A stretch of 21,636 nt of DNA from an uncultured bacterium (GTDB lineage Bacteria; Fidelibacterota; Marinisomatia; Marinisomatales; UBA1611): the NCBI GenBank assembly GCA_938092125.1, contig CALKMQ010000046.1:1-21636 (forward strand), in the 5' to 3' direction. Within the stretch, counting starts at the first letter, position 1; every line of letters begins with the position of its first letter. Shown one piece after another: positions 7,816-15,836 of this stretch. A program made the translations under genes and the position numbers. A model generated the notes under the pieces. It was not told where the DNA came from, made no database searches, and worked only from the letters and a program-made list of their open reading frames with translations.

Positions 7816-8796
7816 TTATTTGAACACTAGTCCTATTTTAGCTCTTACCCTATCCATAATCTCAATAACTTCAAGAGAATCTTGATGGAGCATCTTAGTG
7901 GATTCGTTTAAATTATTTTTTACGCAGTATTCCATCTCAATTGCTTGTTCCCTAAGTCCGTGACCTTCATATACGTTTTTATAAACAGATATTTTACCAT
8001 CGTTTGTGCATAGTTTCATACTTGTTGGAGCATAAAAAGTAGGATCTATTTCAATAAAACCTTTTGTACCTGCGATTACAGCTCGGTTTGGTTGAGTATC
8101 ATACATTGAGCAGGAAAGATTAGCGACAGCACCATTTGCATATTTGAATATCATTGAGGTTTTTGCATCAACATCATTTTCAGTAAATACTGACTCAGCA
8201 TATATTTTTTCAGGTTTTCCTAATATCATGTGAGCAAAGGAGATAACATATATTCCTAAATCTAATAATGATCCACCTCCTAAGTTTTTTTTCCATAACC
8301 GTGGGTTAGAGTAGTGGCGAAGGTTTTGTCCGTGACAAGCATAAACTGATTCAATGTTACCAATCTCTTCTTCTGCTAAAAGCTTTTTAAGAGTTTTAAT
8401 ATGTGGTAAATACCTCATCCACATACCGTCTAAAAGAGTAGTAGAATTTTGTTTTGACGACGATATCATAGAAAACGCTTCATCGTAATTCATTGCAAGA
8501 GGTTTTTCACATAAAACAGCTTTTTTAGCTTGAATCGCTAAAATTGTTTGTTGGCAATGCAATGTATTTGGGGTTGCAATATATACAGCATCGACTTTTT
8601 CATCATTAACGAAAGAAATATCATTATCATAAGGATTACAGCCTAGTCTGTGAGCCGCGAATTTTTCTGCATTATCAATATTTCGAGATAAAACAGCTGA
8701 AACTTTATGGTTACTTAATCTAGATATATCATCAGAAAACGCGTTAGCAATTCCACCCGTTCCTATAATGCCCCAATTAAATATATCTGAACTCAT
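7816..8796 (-). CDS. Gfo/Idh/MocA family NAD(P)-dependent oxidoreductase
   Basis: This 326-residue protein has the Rossmann motif GIIGTGGIA (residues 9-17), the strand-end YIATPNTLH (72-80) and the cofactor-proximal CEKPLAMN (96-103) that define the Gfo/Idh/MocA family. GGGSLLDLGIY in the second domain is typical of the dihydrodiol-dehydrogenase / glucose-fructose-oxidoreductase branch. These enzymes oxidise or reduce sugars, inositols and related alcohols with NAD(P)H; the substrate here is not determined. Length is normal and no signal peptide is present, so it is cytoplasmic. It is convergent with the esterase gene and divergent from the small membrane-protein gene at 8933. Confidence 0.92.
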   Translation of the reverse strand: MSSDIFNWGIIGTGGIANAFSDDISRLSNHKVSAVLSRNIDNAEKFAAHRLGCNPYDNDISFVNDEKVDAVYIATPNTLHCQQTILAIQAKKAVLCEKPLAMNYDEAFSMISSSKQNSTTLLDGMWMRYLPHIKTLKKLLAEEEIGNIESVYACHGQNLRHYSNPRLWKKNLGGGSLLDLGIYVISFAHMILGKPEKIYAESVFTENDVDAKTSMIFKYANGAVANLSCSMYDTQPNRAVIAGTKGFIEIDPTFYAPTSMKLCTNDGKISVYKNVYEGHGLREQAIEMEYCVKNNLNESTKMLHQDSLEVIEIMDRVRAKIGLVFK

Positions 8797-8932
8797 TTTG
8801 TTTAGTGTCTAATATAATTTTAAATTGTTTTAAATCTTTAATTTAAAGTTAAACTACAAAAGTTTATAAATTTTTAACACTTTGAAAAAATTTTGTTTGA
8901 CATACAAAAAATAAGCGTAGATTTACCATGAA
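8797..8932. promoter_or_regulatory. Intergenic region between divergent genes with a possible promoter for the plus-strand run
   Basis: This 136-base AT-rich gap lies between the starts of the oxidoreductase (minus) and the 62-residue membrane protein (plus). It holds TTGACA at 8897-8902, an exact -35-type hexamer, with a weak TAGATT 15 bases downstream at 8918-8923. The spacing is short and the -10 imperfect, so this is a candidate only. Confidence 0.3.
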
Positions 8933-9121
8933 ATGAATTTTCTAAATAAAATAAATTTAAATCATGTTTTATTATTTCCACTCGTTTTACTTTGTTTGCG
9001 CTGGTTCCTTGACGGTAACTATCTGGCTACCATTTTAACTATTGTTTTTGCTTTTGTTTTGTATGCTGTGTTAGAAGATTCAAAAATATCAAAAAAACAT
9101 AGTAGCAGCGAGGAAGAGTAG
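8933..9121 (+). CDS. Small integral membrane protein (62 residues)
   Basis: Two hydrophobic segments (about residues 10-24 and 29-46) are separated by a short DGN turn, and the tail is charged and Ser/Glu-rich (SKISKKHSSSEEE). This is the form of a two-helix inner-membrane hairpin with a cytoplasmic tail. No family is recognised. It opens a plus-strand run that continues with the DUF4920 lipoprotein 70 bases later. No ribosome site is evident before the ATG. A preceding ATG at 8929 meets a stop after two codons. Confidence 0.6.
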   Translation: MNFLNKINLNHVLLFPLVLLCLRWFLDGNYLATILTIVFAFVLYAVLEDSKISKKHSSSEEE

Positions 9122-9191
9122 AAATAATCAGTTTATTTTATTTTCCTGTTATACATTTATATTATGAATTGATTTTTATAAATTATTCTAA

Positions 9192-9695
9192 ATGAAAAAT
9201 CTCACAGTTATTATTTTTATTTTTGTAGCCTTTTATAGCTGCAGTTCCAAATTATCTGAAAAAGAACAGCTTCAGCGAAAAGATGCTTCGGGTTATTATG
9301 GTAAGTTGTCAGATAAAAAGAAAGTTTATGATATTGCTGAACTCATAGTAAATAAAGATATGCATCTGAATCGAACTGTTAAGATTGAAGGCTTAATTAG
9401 TGAGGTTTGCCCAATGCGAGGCTGTTGGCTAGAATTGAAAACTATTGATGGATCTTATAAGGTCAGAGCCAAAGTGACAGATGGTGACATCGTCTTCCCA
9501 TTATCAGCAAAAGGAAAAAGCATAGTGGCGGAAGGAAAATTTTCAATCTTAGAATTAAATAAAGAGCAAGCTCTTAATTGGAAAAAGCATTTAGCCGAAG
9601 AAAAAGGAAGGTCGCTTGATTCTAATGAAATGATTTTAAACCCAAATGACCTTTTTGAATATCGCCTTAATACTGTAGGTGCAATAATATTTTAA
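9192..9695 (+). CDS. DUF4920-like lipoprotein
   Basis: This 167-residue predicted lipoprotein has a signal peptide ending in FYSC (Cys17). The domain beyond residue 55 matches the DUF4920 pattern of a small beta barrel: VKIEGLISEVCPMRGCWLEL (residues 63-82) with the paired Cys73 and Cys78, then VRAKVTDGDIVFPLSAKGKS and VAEGKF. The paired cysteines could bind a metal or form a disulfide in the periplasm. DUF4920 proteins are mainly FCB-group lipoproteins of unknown function. A GFA-family gene begins 20 bases after its stop, so the two may be cotranscribed. Confidence 0.8.
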   Translation: MKNLTVIIFIFVAFYSCSSKLSEKEQLQRKDASGYYGKLSDKKKVYDIAELIVNKDMHLNRTVKIEGLISEVCPMRGCWLELKTIDGSYKVRAKVTDGDIVFPLSAKGKSIVAEGKFSILELNKEQALNWKKHLAEEKGRSLDSNEMILNPNDLFEYRLNTVGAIIF

Positions 9696-9715
9696 AAAAT
9701 TGTTAAGAAGATACA

Positions 9716-10126
9716 TTGCTAATTAAAGACAAATCCGGTAGCTGTTTGTGTGGCGAAATACTTTTTATTTTAAAAGGTGAAATGAAATGGTGCTCCAATT
9801 GCCACTGCACTAGATGTCAAAAAGGACATGGCTCTGGTTACGTAACATGGCTGGGATATGAGAAAAATCAAATAATTATTCATGATAAATCAGAAAATCT
9901 AAGGTGGTATTCTACTTCAAAGAAATCTGAATTTGGATTCTGCTTAGCTTGTGGAAGCTCTATTTTTTATAGATCTCAGAAAGTTCCATCAGAAATTCAT
10001 ATTACATTAGCCAATCTTGACAGTTCACAGGGTATATTCCCGTCATCCAATAATTATTTTGATACACATGTTCCATGGGTGATAATTGATAAAACGCTTC
10101 CGAAAAGAAATGATCCAAACTTATAG
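9716..10126 (+). CDS. GFA-family (glutathione-dependent formaldehyde-activating-like) zinc protein
   Basis: This 136-residue protein has the zinc-ligand pattern of the GFA family: SCLCG (Cys10, Cys12), NCHCTRCQKGHGSGY with Cys29, Cys31 and Cys34, and CLACGSS (Cys76, Cys79). This supplies two zinc sites, one structural and one putatively catalytic. The family was named for S-hydroxymethylglutathione synthase, but most members have no proven reaction, and formaldehyde activity should not be assumed here. A stop codon 12 bases upstream in frame (9704-9706) forces a TTG start at 9716; the next ATG would delete the first cysteines. Its last 17 bases overlap the start of the GH30 gene. Confidence 0.88.
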   Translation: MLIKDKSGSCLCGEILFILKGEMKWCSNCHCTRCQKGHGSGYVTWLGYEKNQIIIHDKSENLRWYSTSKKSEFGFCLACGSSIFYRSQKVPSEIHITLANLDSSQGIFPSSNNYFDTHVPWVIIDKTLPKRNDPNL

Positions 10127-11573
10127 TGTTTTTATTTATCAGTTTTGTTTTATTTCTTTGGCTGGAGCAATATTTCTGTTTACTGGTTGCGAAGTGAACA
10201 AAAAGAGTATTTCAGCTAATAATTCTAATTTGTCGACAGTTGATTTTTGGTTAAGTGATCAAAATAAATCAATAATTTTTTCAAAGCAAATTACTGGCGC
10301 TGACACTGGAAAAACTAAAGCAAAACTTATCAGCAATATTGATGTGAATATTGATCAAACTTTTCAAACTATGGATGGATTTGGGTTTGCGTTAAACGGA
10401 GGAAGTGCATTAAACCTTTATAAAATGAATTTTAAAAGCAGGGAGAATTTATTTCAAGAGCTTTTTGGTCAAGATAGTCAAAGTGTTGGAGTCTCTTATC
10501 TGAGGATAAGTATTGGAGCATCTGATCTTGATGAATTCCCTTTTTCTTATAGTGATCTTCCAAGTGGTGAAGTTGATCTGGAAATGAAAAAGTTTAGCTT
10601 AAAACATGATGAAAGGTATTTGATTCCTATCCTAAAAGAAATCTTAGATATATCTCCAAATATAAAAATTATGGCATCCCCTTGGTCTGCTCCGACATGG
10701 ATGAAAAGCAATAAGAAAACAAAAGGAGGGAAACTATTACCTGAGTTTTATGAAGCGTATTCTAAATACTTCGTAAAGTATATTACATTAATGGCAGAAA
10801 AAGATATCGTAATTGAGGCCGTCACTGTACAAAATGAGCCGCTTCATGATGGAAATAATCCAAGCATGCACATGTCTGCAATAGAACAACTAAATTTTAT
10901 AAAAGATTATTTAGGGCCAGAATTCCTTAAAAACAATATTTCTACAAAAATTATTATTTATGATCACAATGCAGATAATATAAACTATCCTATTAGTATT
11001 TTAAATGATGCTGTTGCTCGAAAATTTGTGGATGGATCAGCATTTCATCTTTATGGCGGAGATATAAATAGTCTGAGTGAGTTAAAAAAATTACACCCTG
11101 ATAAAAATTTATACTTTACAGAACAGTGGGTTGGGTTTCCTAGCGATCTGTATGGTGATTTACGTTGGCATATTAGAAATATAGTCATTGGAGCATCAAG
11201 GAATTGGTGCAAAACAGTATTAGAGTGGAATCTCGCTTCAGATGAAAACCAAGATCCACATACTGTAGGTGGTTGCAAAAACTGTTTAGGGGCTGTGACT
11301 GTTACCAATAATAACGTTAAGAGAAATACAGCGTACTACGCGATAGCTCACGTTTCTAAATTCGTACCACCAGGTTCGAAACGTATAAATTCATCTATTA
11401 TATCATATTTACCCAATGTAGCATTCCTTACCGCAGACAATAAAATAGTAGTAATTGTATTAAACGATAGCGATAAAAAAATCAATTTTAATATTAATTC
11501 AAATTTACAAAGCATTCATTCAAGCTTAACACCTGGTAGTATTGGTACATATGTTTGGAATTTGCAAGGCTGA
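10110..11573 (+). CDS. GH30-family glycoside hydrolase lipoprotein (glucosylceramidase/beta-1,6-glucanase type)
   Basis: This 487-residue enzyme from an ATG at 10110 has a lipoprotein signal ending FTGC (Cys27), then a GH30 catalytic barrel. Motifs are TMDGFGFALNGGSA (residues 87-100), YLRISIGASDLD (130-141), ASPWSAPTWMKSN (189-201), VQNEPLH with acid/base Glu243, and LYFTEQWVG with nucleophile Glu338. A beta-sandwich tail from about residue 400 (RNTAYYAIAHVSKFV) follows. Both catalytic glutamates are present, so it is probably an active retaining glycosidase on the cell surface. The family covers glucosylceramide, beta-1,6-glucan and xylan; the motifs resemble the glucosylceramidase/glucanase branch, but specificity is uncertain. 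The ATG overlaps the GFA gene by 17 bases. An in-frame TTG at 10086 would add eight charged residues. Confidence 0.92.
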   Translation: MIQTYSVFIYQFCFISLAGAIFLFTGCEVNKKSISANNSNLSTVDFWLSDQNKSIIFSKQITGADTGKTKAKLISNIDVNIDQTFQTMDGFGFALNGGSALNLYKMNFKSRENLFQELFGQDSQSVGVSYLRISIGASDLDEFPFSYSDLPSGEVDLEMKKFSLKHDERYLIPILKEILDISPNIKIMASPWSAPTWMKSNKKTKGGKLLPEFYEAYSKYFVKYITLMAEKDIVIEAVTVQNEPLHDGNNPSMHMSAIEQLNFIKDYLGPEFLKNNISTKIIIYDHNADNINYPISILNDAVARKFVDGSAFHLYGGDINSLSELKKLHPDKNLYFTEQWVGFPSDLYGDLRWHIRNIVIGASRNWCKTVLEWNLASDENQDPHTVGGCKNCLGAVTVTNNNVKRNTAYYAIAHVSKFVPPGSKRINSSIISYLPNVAFLTADNKIVVIVLNDSDKKINFNINSNLQSIHSSLTPGSIGTYVWNLQG

Positions 11574-11598
11574 TTTTTAATTTTAAAAAAGTTTATAA

Positions 11599-12228
11599 AT
11601 GAATTATATTAAAGAAGCTTGCGTTGAAACCTTTGAAGATGCAGTCATTGCACAAAAGAATGGTGCTGATAGAATTGAGCTATGTTCTAGTTTAAACTTA
11701 GATGGATTAACACCATCAAAAAGTCTTGTTACTAGACTTTTAAATACTTTAAAAATTCCAATAAAAGTAATGATTAGACCTCGAGAGGGTGATTTCTGCT
11801 ATAATAGTGACGAAATAAGGCAAATGCGTGATGATATAAGCTATTTTAGTAATCTAGGCGTATTTGGTGTGGTCTTTGGCGTTTTAGAACAAGATAAATC
11901 AGTAGATGTTCAATCTGTCAATCTTTTGACGAAATTTGCTAATGGCCTCAATTGTACATTTCATAAAGCAATTGACGAAACAGATGACATCATATCCCAA
12001 TTAAAAATATTAATGAAGTATTCAAAAATTTCTTCTATTTTATCCTCAGGTTGTTCAAAAAGTGCATTGTCAGGTTCGACAGTTTTACAAAACATGATTA
12101 AAATCGCAAAAAGTGATATATCAATTATTTGTGGAGGATCAATAACATATAGAAATTTTTCAGAAGTACATAATGCTATTAATGCAAAAGAATATCATGG
12201 AAGAAAAATAATTGACCTTTCAAAATAG
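11599..12228 (+). CDS. cutC: CutC family protein
   Basis: This 209-residue TIM-barrel protein has the CutC hallmarks: KEACVETFEDAVIAQKNGAD and RIELCSSL at the N-terminus, MIRPREGDFCY (residues 58-68), FGVVFGVL, CTFHKAIDET, and SGCSKSALSG near the phosphate-binding end, then ICGGSI. CutC was first described in copper homeostasis, but its biochemical role is unsettled. It is cytoplasmic, with no signal peptide. At 209 residues it is somewhat shorter than common bacterial members (about 240) and the C-terminal end (EYHGRKIIDLSK) is brief, though no break is seen. It starts 25 bases after the GH30 gene. Confidence 0.9.
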   Translation: MNYIKEACVETFEDAVIAQKNGADRIELCSSLNLDGLTPSKSLVTRLLNTLKIPIKVMIRPREGDFCYNSDEIRQMRDDISYFSNLGVFGVVFGVLEQDKSVDVQSVNLLTKFANGLNCTFHKAIDETDDIISQLKILMKYSKISSILSSGCSKSALSGSTVLQNMIKIAKSDISIICGGSITYRNFSEVHNAINAKEYHGRKIIDLSK

Positions 12229-12298
12229 TATAAAGAAAAAGTAAAAAATATGAATTACATTATGCTCTATTATTAAATAAAGAAATGTATTTAATTAA

Positions 12299-12457
12299 AT
12301 GAACTCTACAATTGGCTATTTTATAGGCTTTACTCTTGGTTGTATCGCCATGTTCATTGCTATAAAGTTAGATTTTTCATCAATTGCAAAGATGGTTTTA
12401 GTATTTACACTATTAATTGGTAGCGTTATAGTTAGTTGGGTTGGCGATGAAGAATAA
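12299..12457 (+). CDS. Small 52-residue membrane protein
   Basis: An ATG at 12299 opens 52 codons ending TAA at 12455-12457. It encodes two hydrophobic segments (about residues 5-22 and 31-47) with a DFSSIAK link and an acidic end (WVGDEE). A two-helix membrane protein is the natural reading. Its 3' end overlaps the FN3 lipoprotein start at 12447 by 11 bases, so the two are probably coupled. I see no ribosome site before it and do not recognise a family. It resembles in plan, not in sequence, the 62-residue hairpin protein at 8933. Confidence 0.55.
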   Translation: MNSTIGYFIGFTLGCIAMFIAIKLDFSSIAKMVLVFTLLIGSVIVSWVGDEE

Positions 12458-13250
12458 TCAGAAATTATTTCAAAGTCTTTTTCTTATTTCGTTGTTTTTT
12501 TCTTGTAATATCGACGAGGATCCACCTGCAGTTGTTGATAATGTCAGGGGATGGTTCACCATTAATGAGAATAATATCGGCGTCAATTTGTCTTGGAATC
12601 ACTCCAATGATAATGATTTTCAAAAATATATTATTTATAAATCAAAAAGTGGTGGCATAGTTGAAGAAATTGCTGAAACTGAAGATAACTTTTTTAAAGA
12701 TAGCAATGTTGAATGGTTAGAATATTATAATTACTTTGTGCAATCTGTTGATAAGGTTGGTAATGAAAGTGATCTTTCAGATACCTTATTGCTACGTATC
12801 TATAGTGTAAGCGGTAACTGGGATATAGAAAATTTTGATTCAACTTTTCTATGTATTGATCATAATCAAACAATATTCACATCTTCTGGATCATTTGAAC
12901 AAAAGGGCTATTTTTTATCAGATGGCTATGAGCTAATACTGAATGATGACTCTAATGACTCAACTTCTTTTATTGGAGATACTATTATCTCAAAAATGCT
13001 TTTTTCCGCTTGCAATATAGATTCAAGTACTCTTGTTGGAAATGGGTGGATGACTTATCAGATTACTATTTTAGATACTACGGTTAATGGAGACACAATT
13101 AGGCCCATTAATAATAATTTCCCAATTTATTTTGATATGGATCTAAACAATCCAAATTCTGGCAGTATATCTTTTAGTTCGCCATTGTATGATAATCTAA
13201 CTATGCGGCATTCTCTGAAATTTTGTAATGGGAACGATATATTTAATTAA
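12447..13250 (+). CDS. FN3-domain lipoprotein
   Basis: This 267-residue predicted lipoprotein has a signal ending FFSC (Cys20), followed by the acidic stretch NIDEDPP. Residues 28-115 look like a fibronectin type III domain (GVNLSWNHSNDNDFQKYIIY, then YYNYFVQSVDKVGNESDLS). The rest (120-267) is beta-rich with repeated Asp/Ser/Thr and ends in MRHSLKFCNGNDIFN, with no family I recognise. It is likely anchored on the outer face of a membrane. An in-frame TTG at 12441 would add two residues; the ATG at 12447 is preferred. Its stop codon overlaps the stop of the convergent 862-residue gene by 2 bases (shared span 13247-13250). Confidence 0.75.
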   Translation: MKNNQKLFQSLFLISLFFSCNIDEDPPAVVDNVRGWFTINENNIGVNLSWNHSNDNDFQKYIIYKSKSGGIVEEIAETEDNFFKDSNVEWLEYYNYFVQSVDKVGNESDLSDTLLLRIYSVSGNWDIENFDSTFLCIDHNQTIFTSSGSFEQKGYFLSDGYELILNDDSNDSTSFIGDTIISKMLFSACNIDSSTLVGNGWMTYQITILDTTVNGDTIRPINNNFPIYFDMDLNNPNSGSISFSSPLYDNLTMRHSLKFCNGNDIFN

Positions 13251-15835
13251 TCTGGAGTAGCGCATTCTTGATTCGAATTGGGACTCGTAGTTCCAAATTC
13301 ATTGACGGCATTTACCCTAAAGCATTTTTCTTCTCCGCTTAAACCATTATAATTATATGATGTTGTTTCAGTTTCTATTATAAAAGAGTTATCAACGTAG
13401 ACTTTGTAGGAAGTAGCGCTAAATACTGTGCTCCAATTAAGTTCAAAAGTAGTAGAATCAATAGCTAATGATAATTCCGGAGCGAAAAGCTGATTATGAG
13501 TTGAAACCATTATTGGGTTTGATAGAGGGCCTTCATATCCAATATCATCCAAGCAAGAAATTGCGTAACTGTAACTATTATTATATCCTAAATCATTATC
13601 AATGTACGTTAGTTCAGTTCCTGTATATATAGCACTACCATCTCGATATAATTTATATTGTGCAGCATACTCATTGTTTGACCAAGTTAAAGTTATACTG
13701 TCTTGAATAGCAGACCCGCTAAAATTGCCTGGTGGCGATAATAATCCTTTTCCACATTCAGAATCAGATAAAGGCCCAGAAATATTTTGACCATTCACAG
13801 CTGAAATTTGATAACAGTAAATTGTTCCAGGCGTAATACTTGCATCAGTGAAAGACGTTTCAGATGTAGAATGAATAAATTCGTTATCCCTGAAAATATT
13901 ATAGGTATCGGCTTCAAAAGGTGAATCCCAAGATAGTGAAATAGCACCTACTTGTTGTGTAAGGTTAATTAAAGAGATTACTTCAGCATAAAAATTATCA
14001 ACGCTCACAATAATTGATTGACTGGTCGTTTCATTATTGCTGCTATCAGTTGCCACTGCGCTGATAGTATGCTGGGATTCATTGGGGTAGATATTTGTAT
14101 TCCATACTGCTATATAGGGACTATCAATTAAAGTAAATTCTAGTGTATCATCAACGGTAATTATAACATGCTTTATTGCAATATTATCATCAGCATAAAT
14201 ACGGATTTGTGTTGAGTCACTTACAATAGCACCAGATATGGGCGATAATATTGATATCACAGGCGGTATTATATCCACAAACTCCGTGTCATTATTTACA
14301 ATAACGGCTATTGGTTGTGTATTGTAGAAGTTACCATTCGTGTCGTTAATTCTTGCATATATAATATATTCTTCATCTTCATTTACTTCGTCTGCTGTGG
14401 TATCCCATAGATAAGAATAAGGAGATTGACTAATTGAGACTACAGATTCTCCATTAATATAAATACCAACAGAACTAACAGAAATATTATCTGTGGCAGA
14501 GATTAAAATTTCTACTTCACCACTAACTTGTTGCCCGGCGTAAGGCTGAGCAATAAAGCCATTCGGTAATATATTATCTTCATTATCTACATTTACGACA
14601 ATGGATGAACTTTGGCTTATTAGATTACTGGTATCGAATGCTTTTGCAAACCAGGTATGCGAACTTTCCTCATCTTCCAATAAGGTATTCCAGGAGACCT
14701 CATATGGGTAATTAGCATCGCTTTCATAGAAGACAGCATTGCGATAAAAATCAACTCTAGAAATCCCAATGTTATCAAAGGCAGCTGCTGTAATTTGAAT
14801 TTGACCACTAACAGTCTGATTGGCTGCAGGACTAGTTATTAATACTGTTGGTGGAACATTGTCATTAATTATGTTTTCTTCATTATCTACAAAAACAGTG
14901 ACTGGCATTAGATTTGTGGTATTTCCGCTACTATCAGTAACGGTTGCAGCAATGAAATGATTATTGTCTTCACTTGCATCGTTGGTGTCCCAGGTGAATT
15001 CATAAGGTGAGCTATCGTCGACAATCGGATTGGTTCCATCTATGATTAACTCTACTTTACTTACTTCTTCATTATCGAAAGCATCTACTTGAATAATTAT
15101 AGTTCCAGAGACAGTTGCCGCCATAGGAGGATATACTATTGTACCTGTAGGCGGAGTGGTATCAACTTCAATATTTTCTTCATTATCAACTGTAACGCTT
15201 ATTGGTCCTAGAGTAATATAATTACCACTGGCATCATTTACTTTGAGTGTTATGACATAGGAGTAATCATCAAACTCTAGAGCGGTATTCCAATTGTAGG
15301 AAAATGGAGCAGCTGTTTTTACCCCTACTGAATCTCCGTTTATAAAAAAAACAACGGAAGATAATGAATCATTATCAGACGCATCGGCAATAATAGTTAT
15401 TACACCATTAAGAGTTTGACCACTAAATGGGTAAAGCAGGGCACCAGTTGGTTTAATATTATCATTATTATCCACAATTACCCGCACTGGACTAGTTTGA
15501 TTATCATTATTAGCAAAATCAACTGCTCTTGCACGCAGATTATGAAATTGATCTTCAGCATAATCTAAAGTATTCCAAAGGTACTGATATGGTGCTTCAG
15601 CTGAATCAAGCACTAACGAATCATTTATATATAATTGCACGGTTTTAACCGCATCATTATCAGAAGCGTAAATAGTAACCAAAACAGAATCAGACAGCAC
15701 TCCTTGATTAGCAGGATTAGTGATCTCAACTAAAGGAGCTGTTGTGTCGGGCTCTGGAGGTATTTCAAAAAAAGGACCTTCACAACTTAAAAGCACAATT
15801 AGAATGATTAAATAATATTTTAAACGAAGTATCAT
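13247..15835 (-). CDS. Large lipoprotein: six Big_7-type Ig-like repeats plus three FN3 domains
   Basis: This 862-residue predicted lipoprotein has a signal ending LLSC (Cys18), then CEGPFFE. Residues about 30-619 form six repeats of 96-100 residues, each starting near a TxPP/PTG motif with SP and TVSG, carrying a DN core (ASDN, AFDN), a PYxYxWNT strand, and closing with VxVDN. This is the Big_7 (Ig-like) pattern. Residues 620-862 form three FN3-like domains of about 80 residues (for example LSWDSPFEADTYNIFRDNEF). It should be a long rod on the cell surface; binding to polysaccharide or partner cells is inference. It starts 1 base after the stop of the 629-residue paralogue and is the last gene of a three-gene operon. 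Confidence 0.88.
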   Translation of the reverse strand: MILRLKYYLIILIVLLSCEGPFFEIPPEPDTTAPLVEITNPANQGVLSDSVLVTIYASDNDAVKTVQLYINDSLVLDSAEAPYQYLWNTLDYAEDQFHNLRARAVDFANNDNQTSPVRVIVDNNDNIKPTGALLYPFSGQTLNGVITIIADASDNDSLSSVVFFINGDSVGVKTAAPFSYNWNTALEFDDYSYVITLKVNDASGNYITLGPISVTVDNEENIEVDTTPPTGTIVYPPMAATVSGTIIIQVDAFDNEEVSKVELIIDGTNPIVDDSSPYEFTWDTNDASEDNNHFIAATVTDSSGNTTNLMPVTVFVDNEENIINDNVPPTVLITSPAANQTVSGQIQITAAAFDNIGISRVDFYRNAVFYESDANYPYEVSWNTLLEDEESSHTWFAKAFDTSNLISQSSSIVVNVDNEDNILPNGFIAQPYAGQQVSGEVEILISATDNISVSSVGIYINGESVVSISQSPYSYLWDTTADEVNEDEEYIIYARINDTNGNFYNTQPIAVIVNNDTEFVDIIPPVISILSPISGAIVSDSTQIRIYADDNIAIKHVIITVDDTLEFTLIDSPYIAVWNTNIYPNESQHTISAVATDSSNNETTSQSIIVSVDNFYAEVISLINLTQQVGAISLSWDSPFEADTYNIFRDNEFIHSTSETSFTDASITPGTIYCYQISAVNGQNISGPLSDSECGKGLLSPPGNFSGSAIQDSITLTWSNNEYAAQYKLYRDGSAIYTGTELTYIDNDLGYNNSYSYAISCLDDIGYEGPLSNPIMVSTHNQLFAPELSLAIDSTTFELNWSTVFSATSYKVYVDNSFIIETETTSYNYNGLSGEEKCFRVNAVNEFGTTSPNSNQECATPD
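13979..15748 (-). repeat. Six tandem Big_7-type repeat units in the 862-residue lipoprotein
   Basis: Six units of about 290-300 bases encode Ig-like domains. The consensus protein start is PPTxxIxSP-x-TVSG and the end is VDNEENI or similar. Units are clearly related but diverged, so the duplication is old. The joins (VDNNDN, VDNEEN, VNNDTE) are the most alike. Confidence 0.8.
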
Positions 15836-15836
15836 T

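Noticed and set aside
14620..14808. Minus-strand 62-residue frame inside the 862-residue gene
   Set aside because: It is an out-of-frame shadow of the Ig-repeat coding sequence with no start signal.
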